A stretch of DNA of 64,000 nt from Gammaproteobacteria bacterium (GCA_016716465.1 JADJWH010000006.1:62001-126000), one strand, 5' to 3'; positions 51,452-63,118 are shown, numbered from the stretch's first letter. Notes: generated by a model from the sequence alone, not told the origin. Numbers and translations are program-made.

Positions 51452-52369
51452 TCAGTCAAGCGCTGCCGCGAAGCGCGCGCGAAACGTATTCAGCTGCTCC
51501 GCGGTCAGCAGGAACACCCCGCCACCGCCGCGCTCGAACTCCAGCCACAGGAACGGCACATCCGGGAAACGGCGCGCGAGTGCGTCCTCGCTGTTGCCGA
51601 CCTCGACCACCAGGATGCCGCCGGGCTCCAGATGATCGGACGCCGCCTGCAGCAGACGCACGACGAGGTCAAGCCCGTCCGCGCCGCCGGCGAGGCCGAG
51701 CCCCGGCTCGTGATGGTATTCGCGCGGCAGCGCCGCCATGTCGTCGGCGTCGACATAGGGCGGATTGCTGACGATGATGTCATAGCGACGACCCGCGAGT
51801 CCCGCGAACAGATCGGACTCCCGCGCATGCACGCGGTTCGCGAGGCCGTGCGCCTCGATGTTGCGCCGCGCCACCGCAAGCGCCTCCGGCGAGATGTCCG
51901 CGGCATCGACCTCGGCCTCCGGAAAGGCATAGGCGCAGGCGATCGCGATGCAGCCGCTGCCGGTGCCGATGTCGAGCACGCGCCGCACCGGATGGTCCGC
52001 CGCCAGCCAGGGCTCGAAGCCGCGCTCGATCAGTTCGGCGATGGGCGAGCGCGGCACCAGCACGCGTTCGTCGACATAGAACTTCAGGCCGCAGAACCAG
52101 GCGGCGTGGACCAGATACGCCGTCGGGATGCGTTCCTCCACGCGGCGGCGCGCCAGCACCTCCAGCCGGTCCAGTTCTTCCGGGGTCAGCACGGTCGCCA
52201 GCACCGCGTCCGGCACCTCCGGCGGCAGGCCGAGCGCGGCCAGCACCAGCCAGGCGGCCTCGTCCAGCGCGTTGTCGGTGCCATGGCCGAAGCTCAGTCC
52301 GGCGCGCTCGAAGCGCGCGGCGGTGGCGCGTATCGCCTGCTCAAGAGTGGGTTCTTTATCCTGCGTCAT
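51452..52369 (-). CDS. prmB: Ribosomal protein uL3 glutamine methyltransferase
   Basis: 305 residues. SAM-dependent N5-methylation of the conserved glutamine of uL3. The HemK-family signature is clear: motif I VLDIGTGSGCIAIACA and the catalytic NPPY in IIVSNPPYVDADDMA. The N-terminal helical domain (about 1-100, TPEELDRLEVLARRRVEERI) is typical of PrmB. Rather than the PrmC pairing with prfA, it stands alone here, between an MFS gene and the divergently oriented rimB-like gene. Confidence 0.94.
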   Translation of the reverse strand: MTQDKEPTLEQAIRATAARFERAGLSFGHGTDNALDEAAWLVLAALGLPPEVPDAVLATVLTPEELDRLEVLARRRVEERIPTAYLVHAAWFCGLKFYVDERVLVPRSPIAELIERGFEPWLAADHPVRRVLDIGTGSGCIAIACAYAFPEAEVDAADISPEALAVARRNIEAHGLANRVHARESDLFAGLAGRRYDIIVSNPPYVDADDMAALPREYHHEPGLGLAGGADGLDLVVRLLQAASDHLEPGGILVVEVGNSEDALARRFPDVPFLWLEFERGGGGVFLLTAEQLNTFRARFAAALD

Positions 52370-52473
52370 ACTTCCATCCTGCCGCCGCGCGTTTGCCGCC
52401 GCGAACGGTTACCACTACACTTGTCGGCGGGATCGCCGATCAATTCCTCACAACAGACGACGCACGCCGCGAT

Positions 52474-52941
52474 ATGGGACAGGCTGTTATACCACAGGAC
52501 AGGCGCATCCTGATCGGTTGGCGGGAGTGGGTCTCCCTGCCCGAACTCGGGATCCACGCCATCAAGGCCAAGGTGGATACCGGCGCGCGCACCTCCGCGC
52601 TGCACACCTTCGAACTGATGGCCTATCGCGAGAAGGGCCGCGACATGGTGCGTTTCAGCATCCACCCCCTGCAGAAACACACCGACACGGTGGTCACCTG
52701 CCGCGCCCAGGTGATCGACCGCCGCTGGGTCAGCGATTCCGGGGGGCACCGCGAACTGCGCTACGTGATCTCGACGCCGCTGCACCTCGGGCCCCACGTC
52801 TGGCCCATCGAGATCACGCTGACCCCGCGCGACCCGATGCGCTTCCGCATGCTGCTCGGCCGCACCGCAATGGACAACCGGCTCCACATCATCCCCAACG
52901 CCTCCTACCTCGTCGGCAAGCCTCCGGCGGTGGCGCACTGA
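52474..52941 (+). CDS. rimB: RimB-like retropepsin-type protease (Zn_protease family)
   Basis: 155 residues from ATG 52474; an upstream in-frame ATG lacks support. The retropepsin motif DTGARTSALH (D35) marks the PF05618 family, once called ATP-dependent zinc protease. In Pseudomonas RimB is the partner of the RimK glutamate ligase and cuts glutamate tails from ribosomal protein S6 (literature, from memory). The C-terminus LGRTAMDNRLHIIPNASYL is conserved. rimK lies 1.2 kb away on the other strand, so a functional link is likely though they are not an operon. Confidence 0.85.
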   Translation: MGQAVIPQDRRILIGWREWVSLPELGIHAIKAKVDTGARTSALHTFELMAYREKGRDMVRFSIHPLQKHTDTVVTCRAQVIDRRWVSDSGGHRELRYVISTPLHLGPHVWPIEITLTPRDPMRFRMLLGRTAMDNRLHIIPNASYLVGKPPAVAH

Positions 52942-52967
52942 ACTGCTCACCTGCCTTGAGATGTCAT

Positions 52968-53072
52968 GGGGACAGATTTATAAATCTCGGGAAGTATGGG
53001 GACAGATTTTAAATCTGTCCCCATTACACCCTATATAAATCTATCCCCGTTTTGCCCGTAAATCTGTCCCCA
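52968..53072. repeat. Second GGGGACAG repeat cluster
   Basis: Perfect 25-bp palindrome at 52998-53022. A degraded copy lies at 52968-52991, and half copies at 53033-53049 and 53059-53071. It fills the gap between rimB and the convergent aspartoacylase-family gene. Confidence 0.85.
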
Positions 53073-53086
53073 AGGAATTCTCCACC

Positions 53087-54178
53087 TCACCCCGCCGGCT
53101 CTGCTTCCACCAGCTCCGGGTCGAGTTCGCGCGGGCGGCTGCGGAATTCCGCCACCCGCGCGGCGGCCGCGCGCAGGCGGCCGAAGCGCGCGATGTGGAA
53201 CACCGCATCGCCCTCGTTGACCAGCGGCAGATTGAGGCAGCCGATGACAATGCCGTGCGCCGGCGCCCGCAACGCGAGCTCGCGTTCGCCGAAGGGGTCG
53301 GAGATCACGCCCAGCACCTCGCCCTTGCGCACATGGCTGCCGAGCGGGAGTACGGTGCGCAGGATGCCGCCGGACGGCGCGCGCAGCCAGGAGGTGGAAC
53401 GCGCGATCACCGTCTCGCCCGCCGGGCGCGGCCGCCGCGCGGGATTCGCCGGCAGCATTTCCAGCGCGCGCATCACGCCGACCACCCCGCGCAGACCGGC
53501 GCGGATCGATTCCTCATCGAAGCGCAGCGCCTCGCCGCCCTCGTAGACCAGCAGCGGGATCCCGCGTCGGGTGGCGACCTCGCGCACCGACCCCGTCCGC
53601 ACCTCGGCATTGATCAGGATCGGGGCATGAAAGGCCTCGGCCAGCCGCAAGGTCTCCGCGTCCTCCAGGCGGGCGCGCACCTGCGGCAGGTTGCTGCGAT
53701 GCAGCGCGCCGGTGTGCAGGTCGATGCCGTGGGTGGCGCGGCTGACCACCTCCTCCGTGAACAGGTGCGCGAGCCGCGCGGCGAGCGAACCGTGGCCGCT
53801 GCCGGGGAAACTGCGGTTGAGGTCGCGCCGGTCGGGCAGGTAACGCGACTGCGAGATGAAGCCGTGCACATTGACGATCGGCACGGCGATCAGCGCCCCG
53901 CGCAGGCGCTCCAGCAGCGGCAGCCGGATCAGGCGCCGGATGATCTCGACGCCGTTGATCTCGTCGCCGTGCATCGCGGCCGAGATGAACAGGCGCGGAC
54001 CCGGCCTGCGCCCGTGCACCACGTGCACCGGCATGGTCATCTCGCTGTGGGTGTAGAAGCGCGCGATGCTGAGATCGACGGTGCGGCGCTCGCCGGGCGC
54101 GATCCGCGTCCCGGCGATCTCGAACGGCGCGGCCGTCTCAGCCCTTGCCGCGCGTGCGCGTGTGGTTCGCCTTGGCAT
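53087..54178 (-). CDS. Succinylglutamate desuccinylase/aspartoacylase-family protein
   Basis: 363 residues from ATG 54178, overlapping the rimK 3' end by 41 nt; a TTG at 54190 is an alternative. M14-like zinc hydrolase fold with the metal motif AAMHGDEINGVE (H70, E73) and a second His in GIDLHTGALH at about 155. The N-terminus is basic. Relatives cleave N-acyl amino acids (aspartoacylase, AstE); a lipoyl-like/barrel C-terminus (RAPSGGILRTVLPLGSHVRKG) is present. Coupled overlap with rimK suggests it works on RimK products or their substrates, but this is unproven. Confidence 0.88.
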   Translation of the reverse strand: MPRRTTRARAARAETAAPFEIAGTRIAPGERRTVDLSIARFYTHSEMTMPVHVVHGRRPGPRLFISAAMHGDEINGVEIIRRLIRLPLLERLRGALIAVPIVNVHGFISQSRYLPDRRDLNRSFPGSGHGSLAARLAHLFTEEVVSRATHGIDLHTGALHRSNLPQVRARLEDAETLRLAEAFHAPILINAEVRTGSVREVATRRGIPLLVYEGGEALRFDEESIRAGLRGVVGVMRALEMLPANPARRPRPAGETVIARSTSWLRAPSGGILRTVLPLGSHVRKGEVLGVISDPFGERELALRAPAHGIVIGCLNLPLVNEGDAVFHIARFGRLRAAAARVAEFRSRPRELDPELVEAEPAG

Positions 54179-55043
54179 TTTTCTCCGCAAACTGCACGAT
54201 CAGTCCGGCGATGTCGACACCGGTCACCTCCTCGATGCCCTCCAGGCCGGGGGTGGAATTCACCTCCATCACCACCGGGCCGTGATTCGAGCGCAGGATG
54301 TCGACGCCGGCCACGTTGAGGCCGATGGCGCGCGCGGCGCGCACCGCGGTCGAGCGCTCCTCCGGCGTCAGCTTCACCTTCGAGCCCTCGCCGCCGCGAT
54401 GCAGGTTGGAGCGGAACTCGCCCTCCTTCGCCTGCCGCTTCATCGCCGCCACCACCTTGTCGCCGATCACGAAACAGCGCATGTCCGCGCCGCCGGCCTC
54501 GCGGATGTATTCCTGCACCAGGATGTTGGCCTTCAGGCCGTAGAAGGCCTCGATCACGCTCTCCGCCGCCTTCGGCGTCTCCGCCAGCACGACGCCGATG
54601 CCCTGCGTCCCCTCCAGCAGCTTGATCACCAGCGGCGCGCCGCCCACCATCGAGATGACGTGCTCGACGTCGTCCGGCGAATGGGCGAAGGCCGTCACCG
54701 GCAGGCCGATCCCCTTGCGCGACAGCAGCTGCATCGAACGCAGCTTGTCACGCGCGCGCGAGATCGCGACCGATTCATTGAGCGGATACACGCCCATCAT
54801 CTCGAACTGGCGCAGCACCGCGGTGCCATAGAAGGTGATGGACGCCCCGATGCGGGGCACCACGATATCAAAGGGGCCGAGCGCCTTTCCCTTGTAGAAG
54901 ATGCCCGGACGGTGGGTGGCGATGTTCATGTAACAGCGCAGCGGGTCGATCACGACCGCCTCGTGCCCGTGATTGTGGGCGGCCTCGACCAGGCGGCGGG
55001 TCGAGTAGAGGCTGGGTTTGCGCGACAGGATGGCGAATCGCAT
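54138..55043 (-). CDS. rimK: RimK-type ATP-grasp glutamate ligase
   Basis: 301 residues. ATP-grasp enzyme that adds glutamate residues to the C-terminus of ribosomal protein S6 in E. coli. Features: MRFAILSRKPSLYSTRRL start, the nucleotide loop KLLEGTQGIGVVL, QEYIREAGGADMRCFVIGD and the metal-binding VVMEVNSTPGLEGIE. Full length. It is upstream in the operon of the aspartoacylase-like gene and is divergent from ettA with 130 bp between starts. Confidence 0.95.
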   Translation of the reverse strand: MRFAILSRKPSLYSTRRLVEAAHNHGHEAVVIDPLRCYMNIATHRPGIFYKGKALGPFDIVVPRIGASITFYGTAVLRQFEMMGVYPLNESVAISRARDKLRSMQLLSRKGIGLPVTAFAHSPDDVEHVISMVGGAPLVIKLLEGTQGIGVVLAETPKAAESVIEAFYGLKANILVQEYIREAGGADMRCFVIGDKVVAAMKRQAKEGEFRSNLHRGGEGSKVKLTPEERSTAVRAARAIGLNVAGVDILRSNHGPVVMEVNSTPGLEGIEEVTGVDIAGLIVQFAEKNAKANHTRTRGKG

Positions 55044-55173
55044 CGGACACCGGGCCCTGCATCACACCTGCTGTACGGCGTCCATCCGCGCGGGCGGCGG
55101 GGGGCACGCTCCACCGGGATTGTGCTAAGATTGCGCCCAATCCGCGTTCACCAACATTATCCGGGAAGCATTC

Positions 55174-56847
<1,674 letters not shown>

Positions 56848-56864
56848 ACCCGCAAGATCCACAA

Positions 56865-56890
56865 GGGGACAGATTTATACATCTGTCCCC
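56865..56890. repeat. GGGGACAG palindromic repeat
   Basis: 26-bp copy with one mismatch between arms, followed by the extended tail GTCGACATAGATCCGCC. Confidence 0.85.
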
Positions 56891-56928
56891 GTCGACATAG
56901 ATCCGCCCCTCTGCTTCAGAACCGCCCG

Positions 56929-56956
56929 TAGCCCGGATGGAGCGCCAGCGGAATCC
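56929..56956. repeat. TAGCCCGGATGGAGCGC repeat
   Basis: Match to the TAGCCCGGATG...GGAATCC element often seen between genes of beta- and gammaproteobacteria. A related inverted copy lies at 63406-63432. Confidence 0.6.
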
Positions 56957-57006
56957 AGAAATCATCCCGGTCGGCACACAACGCCTCCACGGGCCCGCTG
57001 AGGGGG

Positions 57007-57032
57007 CGGGACAGATTAATAAATCTGTCCCC
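57007..57032. repeat. GGGGACAG palindromic repeat, diverged
   Basis: CGGGACAGATTAATAAATC then TGTCCCC; the left arm differs at its first base. Followed by the diverged tail. Confidence 0.75.
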
Positions 57033-57118
57033 ATCGACGTACATCCGTCCCCGTCGACACGCCGAAGCCCGAACGAAAACCGCCCAGGAGGACCCGTGCT
57101 GCGGGGGCAGGGTACGCC

Positions 57119-57144
57119 GGGGACAGATTTATAAATCCGTCCCC
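57119..57144. repeat. GGGGACAG palindromic repeat
   Basis: Copy with one change in the right arm (CCGTCCCC), followed by the same tail as the copy at 56865. Confidence 0.85.
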
Positions 57145-57226
57145 GTCGACATAGATCCGCCCTCTGTACCGCGGGGGCTCAGCGGCGGATCCCCGGTTCG
57201 GCACGCCTCCTCGGGCCATCGAGGCC

Positions 57227-57601
57227 TCACGCGGCCCGCTTGCGGAACGGCTCGTGATGCGCGGCGGTCAGGCTGTGGTCATAGTCCGAATCCGGCACCA
57301 GCTTGTCCCCCGAGACCAGCGCATCCACCTCGAAGGGAAATGTGCCGCAGGCGTTGCGTCCGCCTTCCAGGCTGCACGTCCTCGCATCGAGCGCGGCATA
57401 GAAGGGATCCCATCCCAGCATGCTCGTCATCAGCGGATAGACGGAGATCAGCATCGCGTAGGGTTCCCAGGTCAGCACGGCATTGTTGAACATGCTGACG
57501 ATACCGCCCGCCAGCAGCGCCGTGCCGATGAACACGCGCAACATCCTGTCCATCAGACCGATGTTATGCACAACGAACAATCTTGAACGGATACGTTCCA
57601 T
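57227..57601 (-). CDS. DUF2892-type small membrane protein (YgaP-like)
   Basis: 124 residues from ATG 57601, with GGGAGG eight bases upstream. Two hydrophobic segments (VFIGTALLAGGIVSMF; YAMLISVYPLMTSMLGW) after NIGLMDRMLR, the DUF2892 layout found in YgaP. A C-terminal soluble part of about 50 residues follows (CSLEGGRNACGTFPFEVDA) with two Cys. Inner membrane; function unknown. It lies 86 bp downstream of a Crp/Fnr regulator on the same strand, a common pairing that suggests redox- or nitrosative-stress control (inference). Confidence 0.8.
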   Translation of the reverse strand: MERIRSRLFVVHNIGLMDRMLRVFIGTALLAGGIVSMFNNAVLTWEPYAMLISVYPLMTSMLGWDPFYAALDARTCSLEGGRNACGTFPFEVDALVSGDKLVPDSDYDHSLTAAHHEPFRKRAA

Positions 57602-57687
57602 GACGCCTACCTCCCGTCGATCAGGAGCGACATTGGTGACAGACGCCGATATTCCGCCAGAATTTCCCGGCGAGGACAGTGACAACG

Positions 57688-58365
57688 TCACACTGGCCGG
57701 TCGACCAACCCCCGGAGCGCCGTCGCGTCCACGACCTCGATCCAGCCCCGGTGCAGGCGCACCCAGCCCGTGTGCTCGAAATGCTTCAGCGCCCGGCTGA
57801 CGACCTCCCGCGCGGTCCCCAGCTCGTGCGCGATCTCCTGATGCGTGGCCTCGATCCGTCCGTCCACGCCGGGATACGCCAGCAGATACCGGGCGAGACG
57901 CTGGTCGATGTGCCCGAACGCGACCGCCTCCACCAGCGCGATCAGGTCACCGACGCCCTTGTCGAGCGAGGAATGGACGAAGTCACGGAAGGCCGGCGAT
58001 GCGTTCACCGCCGACTGGAACTCCTCCCTGGGGATCAACACGACATGGACCGGCGTGGCGGCCACCGCGTCCGCTGCGTAGCGCTTTCCGCCGAGCATGC
58101 AGACAGTGGTCAGCTCACAGGTGCCGCCGGCATCGATATGATAGAGCACGATCTCATGCCCGTCCGGCGTAGTCTTGCGCACCCGCACCGAACCCTCGAC
58201 GACCAGCAGGTAATACTGGCAGGCCTCGCCGTCGCGGAACACCTGCGCGCCCGCCGGGAGATGCAGGTGCCGGACGGAACGCAGCACCCGCCTCCACGCC
58301 GGATCGCCGATCGCACCGAGCGCGGCATAAACCTTCAGCCAGTCATCCGAACGCGAGCCCGCCAC
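57688..58365 (-). CDS. Crp/Fnr-family transcriptional regulator
   Basis: 225 residues. The N-terminal cyclic-nucleotide-binding fold (HLHLPAGAQVFRDGEACQYY, VVEGSVRVRKTTPDGHEIVL) is joined by a dimer helix to a winged helix-turn-helix (ATHQEIAHELGTAREVVSRA, FEHTGWVRLHRGWIEVVD). The four FNR iron-sulfur cysteines are absent, and the cAMP-contact set is not clearly present, so the ligand may be another signal such as NO or heme. It probably regulates the adjacent DUF2892 gene. ATG at 58365. Confidence 0.9.
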   Translation of the reverse strand: MAGSRSDDWLKVYAALGAIGDPAWRRVLRSVRHLHLPAGAQVFRDGEACQYYLLVVEGSVRVRKTTPDGHEIVLYHIDAGGTCELTTVCMLGGKRYAADAVAATPVHVVLIPREEFQSAVNASPAFRDFVHSSLDKGVGDLIALVEAVAFGHIDQRLARYLLAYPGVDGRIEATHQEIAHELGTAREVVSRALKHFEHTGWVRLHRGWIEVVDATALRGLVDRPV

Positions 58366-58498
58366 AGCGCCACCCCGCCCGCGCGCCAGCGGTCACCCGC
58401 CGCTGCGCCATGACCGAACACCGGCCTGTGATTATAATCCAAACGAACTAGACGACCGCAGACAATGCATCCAACGGCTGCGGCAGCACCTACCGCAA

Positions 58499-58524
58499 GG
58501 GGACAGATTCCATAATCTGTCCCC
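58499..58524. repeat. GGGGACAG palindromic repeat
   Basis: 26-bp copy (GGGGACAGATTCCATAATC then TGTCCCC). Last member seen; it lies between the Crp gene and the decayed toxin-antitoxin. Confidence 0.8.
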
Positions 58525-58606
58525 GCTGCTCGGATTACTACGACTCCCTCCAGTTTAATTTGCCGCATATACATTAATTCCATCCGGCTATCAGGCGGGG
58601 TTGGCC

Positions 58607-58666
58607 GCCAGCCTGAGCAAGGCGAACGACAGAGAGTTACGGCGCTATGAAGAAGCGAAAACCTGA
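58607..58666 (+). pseudogene. BrnT toxin C-terminal remnant
   Basis: Only the last 19 codons before TGA (58664) look like BrnT: ASLSKANDRELRRYEEAKT, matching the ...ARKAN-RE-RRYEE... end of BrnT ribonuclease toxins. The frame is closed upstream within 50 bp by TAA, so the toxin body is missing. It overlaps the start of brnA, as in intact brnTA pairs. Confidence 0.6.
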
Positions 58667-58958
58667 CCCTGAATTGATCGATGAAGAAAACCCGGGATGG
58701 ACCGCGGCGGACTTCAAGCGCGCGCACCCGGCTCGTGAGGTGTTACCAAAAATGGTCGGCAAGAAAACAGCGAAACGCCTACTGAAACCTCGGGGCTGAC
58801 CGGAATCACCGGATGCGAAGGTCTCGATCAGCCTGCGGACTCCACTCCAGACCTTGGCACGCCGGAAGGCCAGTGGCCCAGATTGGCAGACGCGCATGGC
58901 GGAAGCGTTAACGGAGATGTCGCCGAATTCGCGCAAACGCGCAAGCCCTAGAAATTAA
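58647..58958 (+). pseudogene. BrnA antitoxin, interrupted by a stop codon
   Basis: ATG at 58647 opens MKKRKPDPELIDEENPGW followed by TAADFKRAHPAREVLPKMVG. A TGA at 58797-58799 stops it at codon 51. The same frame then continues PESPDAKVSISL...ASGPDWQTRMAEALTEM to TAA at 58956. An uninterrupted BrnA would read ...RGRPxS...KVSI-LR...SG-GWQTR, so TGA stands where CGA (Arg) is expected. BrnA binds DNA and neutralises BrnT; with BrnT gone, the unit is a relic. Truncated 50-residue product possible. Confidence 0.65.
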
Positions 58959-59135
58959 TAGCAGAGGGATCTGCATACTTCACGCATAGTGTGCGGGGAA
59001 ACTCTCGCGAAAACCGTGGTCTGCCCCCCTATTATTCGGTACTGATCAAGCACGCGCTGGGTGTGATCGCTCGCGTACGCAGGACAGAGGAACAAAAGGG
59101 CCAGTATTAAAGGGCACTAACCCCTTATTTCGGCG

Positions 59136-60221
59136 TTATTTCTTTTTTCGCTTGGCCCTAATATTTTTTCTTTTGACTAACCTCACGCCTCGCTTAGCCT
59201 GCTTACCAACCAAGAGCTTGTCACAACCGCTCTCAACTAAACGAATGAAATCACGCGCATCAGAAAAATAGTTCTTAAATGCCAACCTTACTTCATCGCT
59301 TTTATCCGCCCGCACCAGAACGACATCTCTATCAGGATATTGTTCCTCCAACTCAAATAACGCTTGCAAAGCGACTGTGGCATCACGATAAGTTTGAACT
59401 TCTAAATCTCCTGTACTGGAAAATATGAGGATAGCGTTCCTATTTTCAGTAACAGCCTTATCTGCGGCATTTAATCCACGCAAAGTACGTAAAAGTCCAA
59501 TTTCACGATCCAAATTTTGAAAGTTCCGCACCAATTGACGATCTTTAACATTAGGAAATGGGCCCTTTGATCCCTCAGATGCTCGCGCAAGAATCTCGCT
59601 TGCTAACGCCATTGCATTCTCATAGCGCTTATCTCCTTCTTGGAATTTTGGCTGACTCTCAGTGACAAACCCTATTAATTCAACCGCAGTTGCCCACGCA
59701 TGCTGCACCAGTGTGCGATATTGAATTTCAACATATAGGCCAGCCAACGCCTTACCCATTTCAGATCGAACATCATATTCATACACATCATGGATTCCAC
59801 GATATCCCGTCACTTTGGGCTTCTTTATATAATCATACTTATCTAGTTCATTGCGTCGTCTATGATTAAAGCGAGCCCTATGGAACTCACTCCGAAATGC
59901 ATATAGCTGCTGTATATTTTTAAAAATCAACCTACAACCAGCCACATCATCCATGCGCGACAATTGCATTTGAGGCAGGCGCCGCAATTTATCAAAAATT
60001 GTTCGCTTTCTCTTGTGGCGCTGCGCAACTGTTATGCCAGTTTGCCGAGTCCGATTTCTCAAGACCGCTTGAAAAGTATTAAGGACAGCACGATGCGCAG
60101 CGCGCCACTCCTCAATTACGGAAAGATCCTCCGCGGTTGGAGTTCCTATACGTATATTCTCACCGGCACGATTTACGCGCGACTTTGAACCACCAGGATA
60201 CGTTTTCGCTAGACTAGCCAT
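59136..60221 (-). CDS. RelA/SpoT-domain nucleotide pyrophosphokinase-like protein
   Basis: 361 residues. RelA/SpoT synthetase motifs at 85-185: R89-M-D-D-VAGCRLI, YDYIKKPKVTGYRGIHDVYE (Y140, H144), VEIQYRTLVQHAWATAVELI (E165, R169, H174, E181). There is no HD hydrolase domain, TGS or ACT, so it is a small stand-alone synthetase type. The C-terminal 170 residues (ENRNAILIFSSTGDLEVQTY) are unlike housekeeping SpoT. It may make (p)ppGpp/ppApp or act as a ToxSAS-type tRNA-pyrophosphorylating toxin in phage defence; this cannot be settled from sequence. It is far AT-richer than its neighbours, indicating transfer. No clear antitoxin is adjacent. Confidence 0.85.
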   Translation of the reverse strand: MASLAKTYPGGSKSRVNRAGENIRIGTPTAEDLSVIEEWRAAHRAVLNTFQAVLRNRTRQTGITVAQRHKRKRTIFDKLRRLPQMQLSRMDDVAGCRLIFKNIQQLYAFRSEFHRARFNHRRRNELDKYDYIKKPKVTGYRGIHDVYEYDVRSEMGKALAGLYVEIQYRTLVQHAWATAVELIGFVTESQPKFQEGDKRYENAMALASEILARASEGSKGPFPNVKDRQLVRNFQNLDREIGLLRTLRGLNAADKAVTENRNAILIFSSTGDLEVQTYRDATVALQALFELEEQYPDRDVVLVRADKSDEVRLAFKNYFSDARDFIRLVESGCDKLLVGKQAKRGVRLVKRKNIRAKRKKK

Positions 60222-60324
60222 AATTTATTTACTTTAACACCAGTCTGAGGATAACTAGTCAATTGAGCACAACAAATAGGTCACCACCCTTTTTTCGAGG
60301 GTATCTTAAATACCATCAACATTC

Positions 60325-60816
60325 TTAGCATTTTATAATATTGCACTCCAACATAATCGCATCCTCCCGCCCGCCCTTGGCCGGGTAATAATCCTTCCGC
60401 ATCCCTATACGCTTGAATCCCAACTGCTCGTACAGCGCGATGCCCGCCGCGTTCGACGGGCGCACTTCGAGCAGCAGGGTCGTTGCGCCGGCGGCGCGGG
60501 CGTCTTCGATCAGGTGATTGAGCAGCGCGCGGCCGAGGCCGCGGCGGCGCTGGTGGGGGTCGACGCAGAGGTTGAGTATGTGTGCCTCGCCGACGGCGGC
60601 GGTCATGACGCCGTAGCCGGCGATCATGCCGTCCTGCAGAACGACATGGCAGCGGTAGCCGACGGCGAGGCAGTCGCGGAAGATGCCGTCGGTCCAGGGG
60701 AAGTCGTAGGCGCGGCGCTCGATGTCCATGACGACCGGGACGTCGATCGCGCGCATCGGGCGGAAGCGGAGAGACGGCGCGGGTAACGGGGGTTCGTCGA
60801 TGCGCGCCGAGGCCAT
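60325..60816 (-). CDS. rimI: Ribosomal protein S18 alanine N-acetyltransferase RimI
   Basis: 163 residues. GNAT fold: acetyl-CoA loop LCVDPHQRRRGLGRALLNHL, C-terminal TLLLEVRPSNAAGIALYEQL and FKRIGMRKDYYP. N-terminal MRAIDVPVVMDIERRAYDFPW is the RimI type. It acetylates the N-terminal Ala of S18 (and relatives act in TsaBD contexts). The last residues (ECNIIKC) are AT-rich because they reach into the foreign region. It lies 10 bp after the uracil-DNA glycosylase gene, so likely one transcript. Confidence 0.93.
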   Translation of the reverse strand: MASARIDEPPLPAPSLRFRPMRAIDVPVVMDIERRAYDFPWTDGIFRDCLAVGYRCHVVLQDGMIAGYGVMTAAVGEAHILNLCVDPHQRRRGLGRALLNHLIEDARAAGATTLLLEVRPSNAAGIALYEQLGFKRIGMRKDYYPAKGGREDAIMLECNIIKC

Positions 60817-60826
60817 GTCGCCCGCC

Positions 60827-61558
60827 TCAGCCCGCGGCCGCGCCGAGGGTGCGGGCGGCGAGTTGCAGGTCGTCCCAGGTCTTGCGTTTCTCCAGCGGCG
60901 AGCGCAACAGGTAGGCGGGATGGTAGGTGACGATCAGCGGGACACCGGTATCGGCGTAGCGATGCACGCGGCCGCGCAGCGCGCCGATGCGGGTGTCGGT
61001 CTTGAGCAGGTTCTGCGCGGCGATGCGGCCGACGGCGAGGATGATCCGCGGCCGGATCAGCGCGACCTGCCGCTTCAGGTACGGCTCGCAGCAGGCCACC
61101 TCGTCCGGACTCGGGTCGCGGTTATTCGGCGGGCGGCACTTCAGCACGTTGGCGATGTAGACCGCTTCGCGCGCGAGCCCGAGCGCCCACAGCATCTCGT
61201 TCAGCAGCTGGCCGGCGCGGCCGACGAAGGGCTCGCCCTGGCGGTCTTCGTCCGCGCCGGGGGCCTCGCCGACCACCATCCACGTCGCCTGGCGGTTACC
61301 GACGCCGAACACCGTCTGCGTGCGCGTCTTTTCCAGCCCGCACAGCGTGCAGCCCTTAACACGCGCCTGCAGCGCGTCCCAGTCGAGGCGCGCGACGTCG
61401 CCGCCCGCCACATCTGTTGCAGGCGCAGCCTGCATAACGACGGGCGCTGGCGCCGCCGCGGGTTCCGGTCGCGCGGCGGGCGCGGGGTCCGCCCCGCGTT
61501 CCGCCCAGGCCTGGATGCCCATGGCCTCCAGGTACCGCAGTCGGCGCGTCTCGCTCAT
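60827..61558 (-). CDS. Uracil-DNA glycosylase, family 4
   Basis: 243 residues. Iron-sulfur uracil-DNA glycosylase that removes uracil from DNA. The motif WMVVGEAPGADEDRQGEPFV and VGRAGQLLNEML is the active-site region; CTLCGLEKTRT and the later CEPYLKR Cys supply cluster ligands; TYHPAYLLRSPLEKR is the second active-site loop. The N-terminal RLRYLEAMGIQAWAER is common in gammaproteobacterial members. It lies 12 bp after leuA and 10 bp before rimI. Confidence 0.92.
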   Translation of the reverse strand: MSETRRLRYLEAMGIQAWAERGADPAPAARPEPAAAPAPVVMQAAPATDVAGGDVARLDWDALQARVKGCTLCGLEKTRTQTVFGVGNRQATWMVVGEAPGADEDRQGEPFVGRAGQLLNEMLWALGLAREAVYIANVLKCRPPNNRDPSPDEVACCEPYLKRQVALIRPRIILAVGRIAAQNLLKTDTRIGALRGRVHRYADTGVPLIVTYHPAYLLRSPLEKRKTWDDLQLAARTLGAAAG

Positions 61559-61570
61559 CGGCTCACCGCG

Positions 61571-63118
<1,548 letters not shown>

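Larger units (their letters stand above)
56848..57226. other. Repeat-rich gap after ettA
   Basis: 379 bp without a gene. It holds three palindromic repeats and a degraded copy of the TAGCCCGGATGG repeat. Two of the palindromes are followed by the same tail GTCGACATAGATCCGCC (56891 and 57145). A diverged tail with ATCGACGTACATCCG lies at 57033. Confidence 0.7.
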
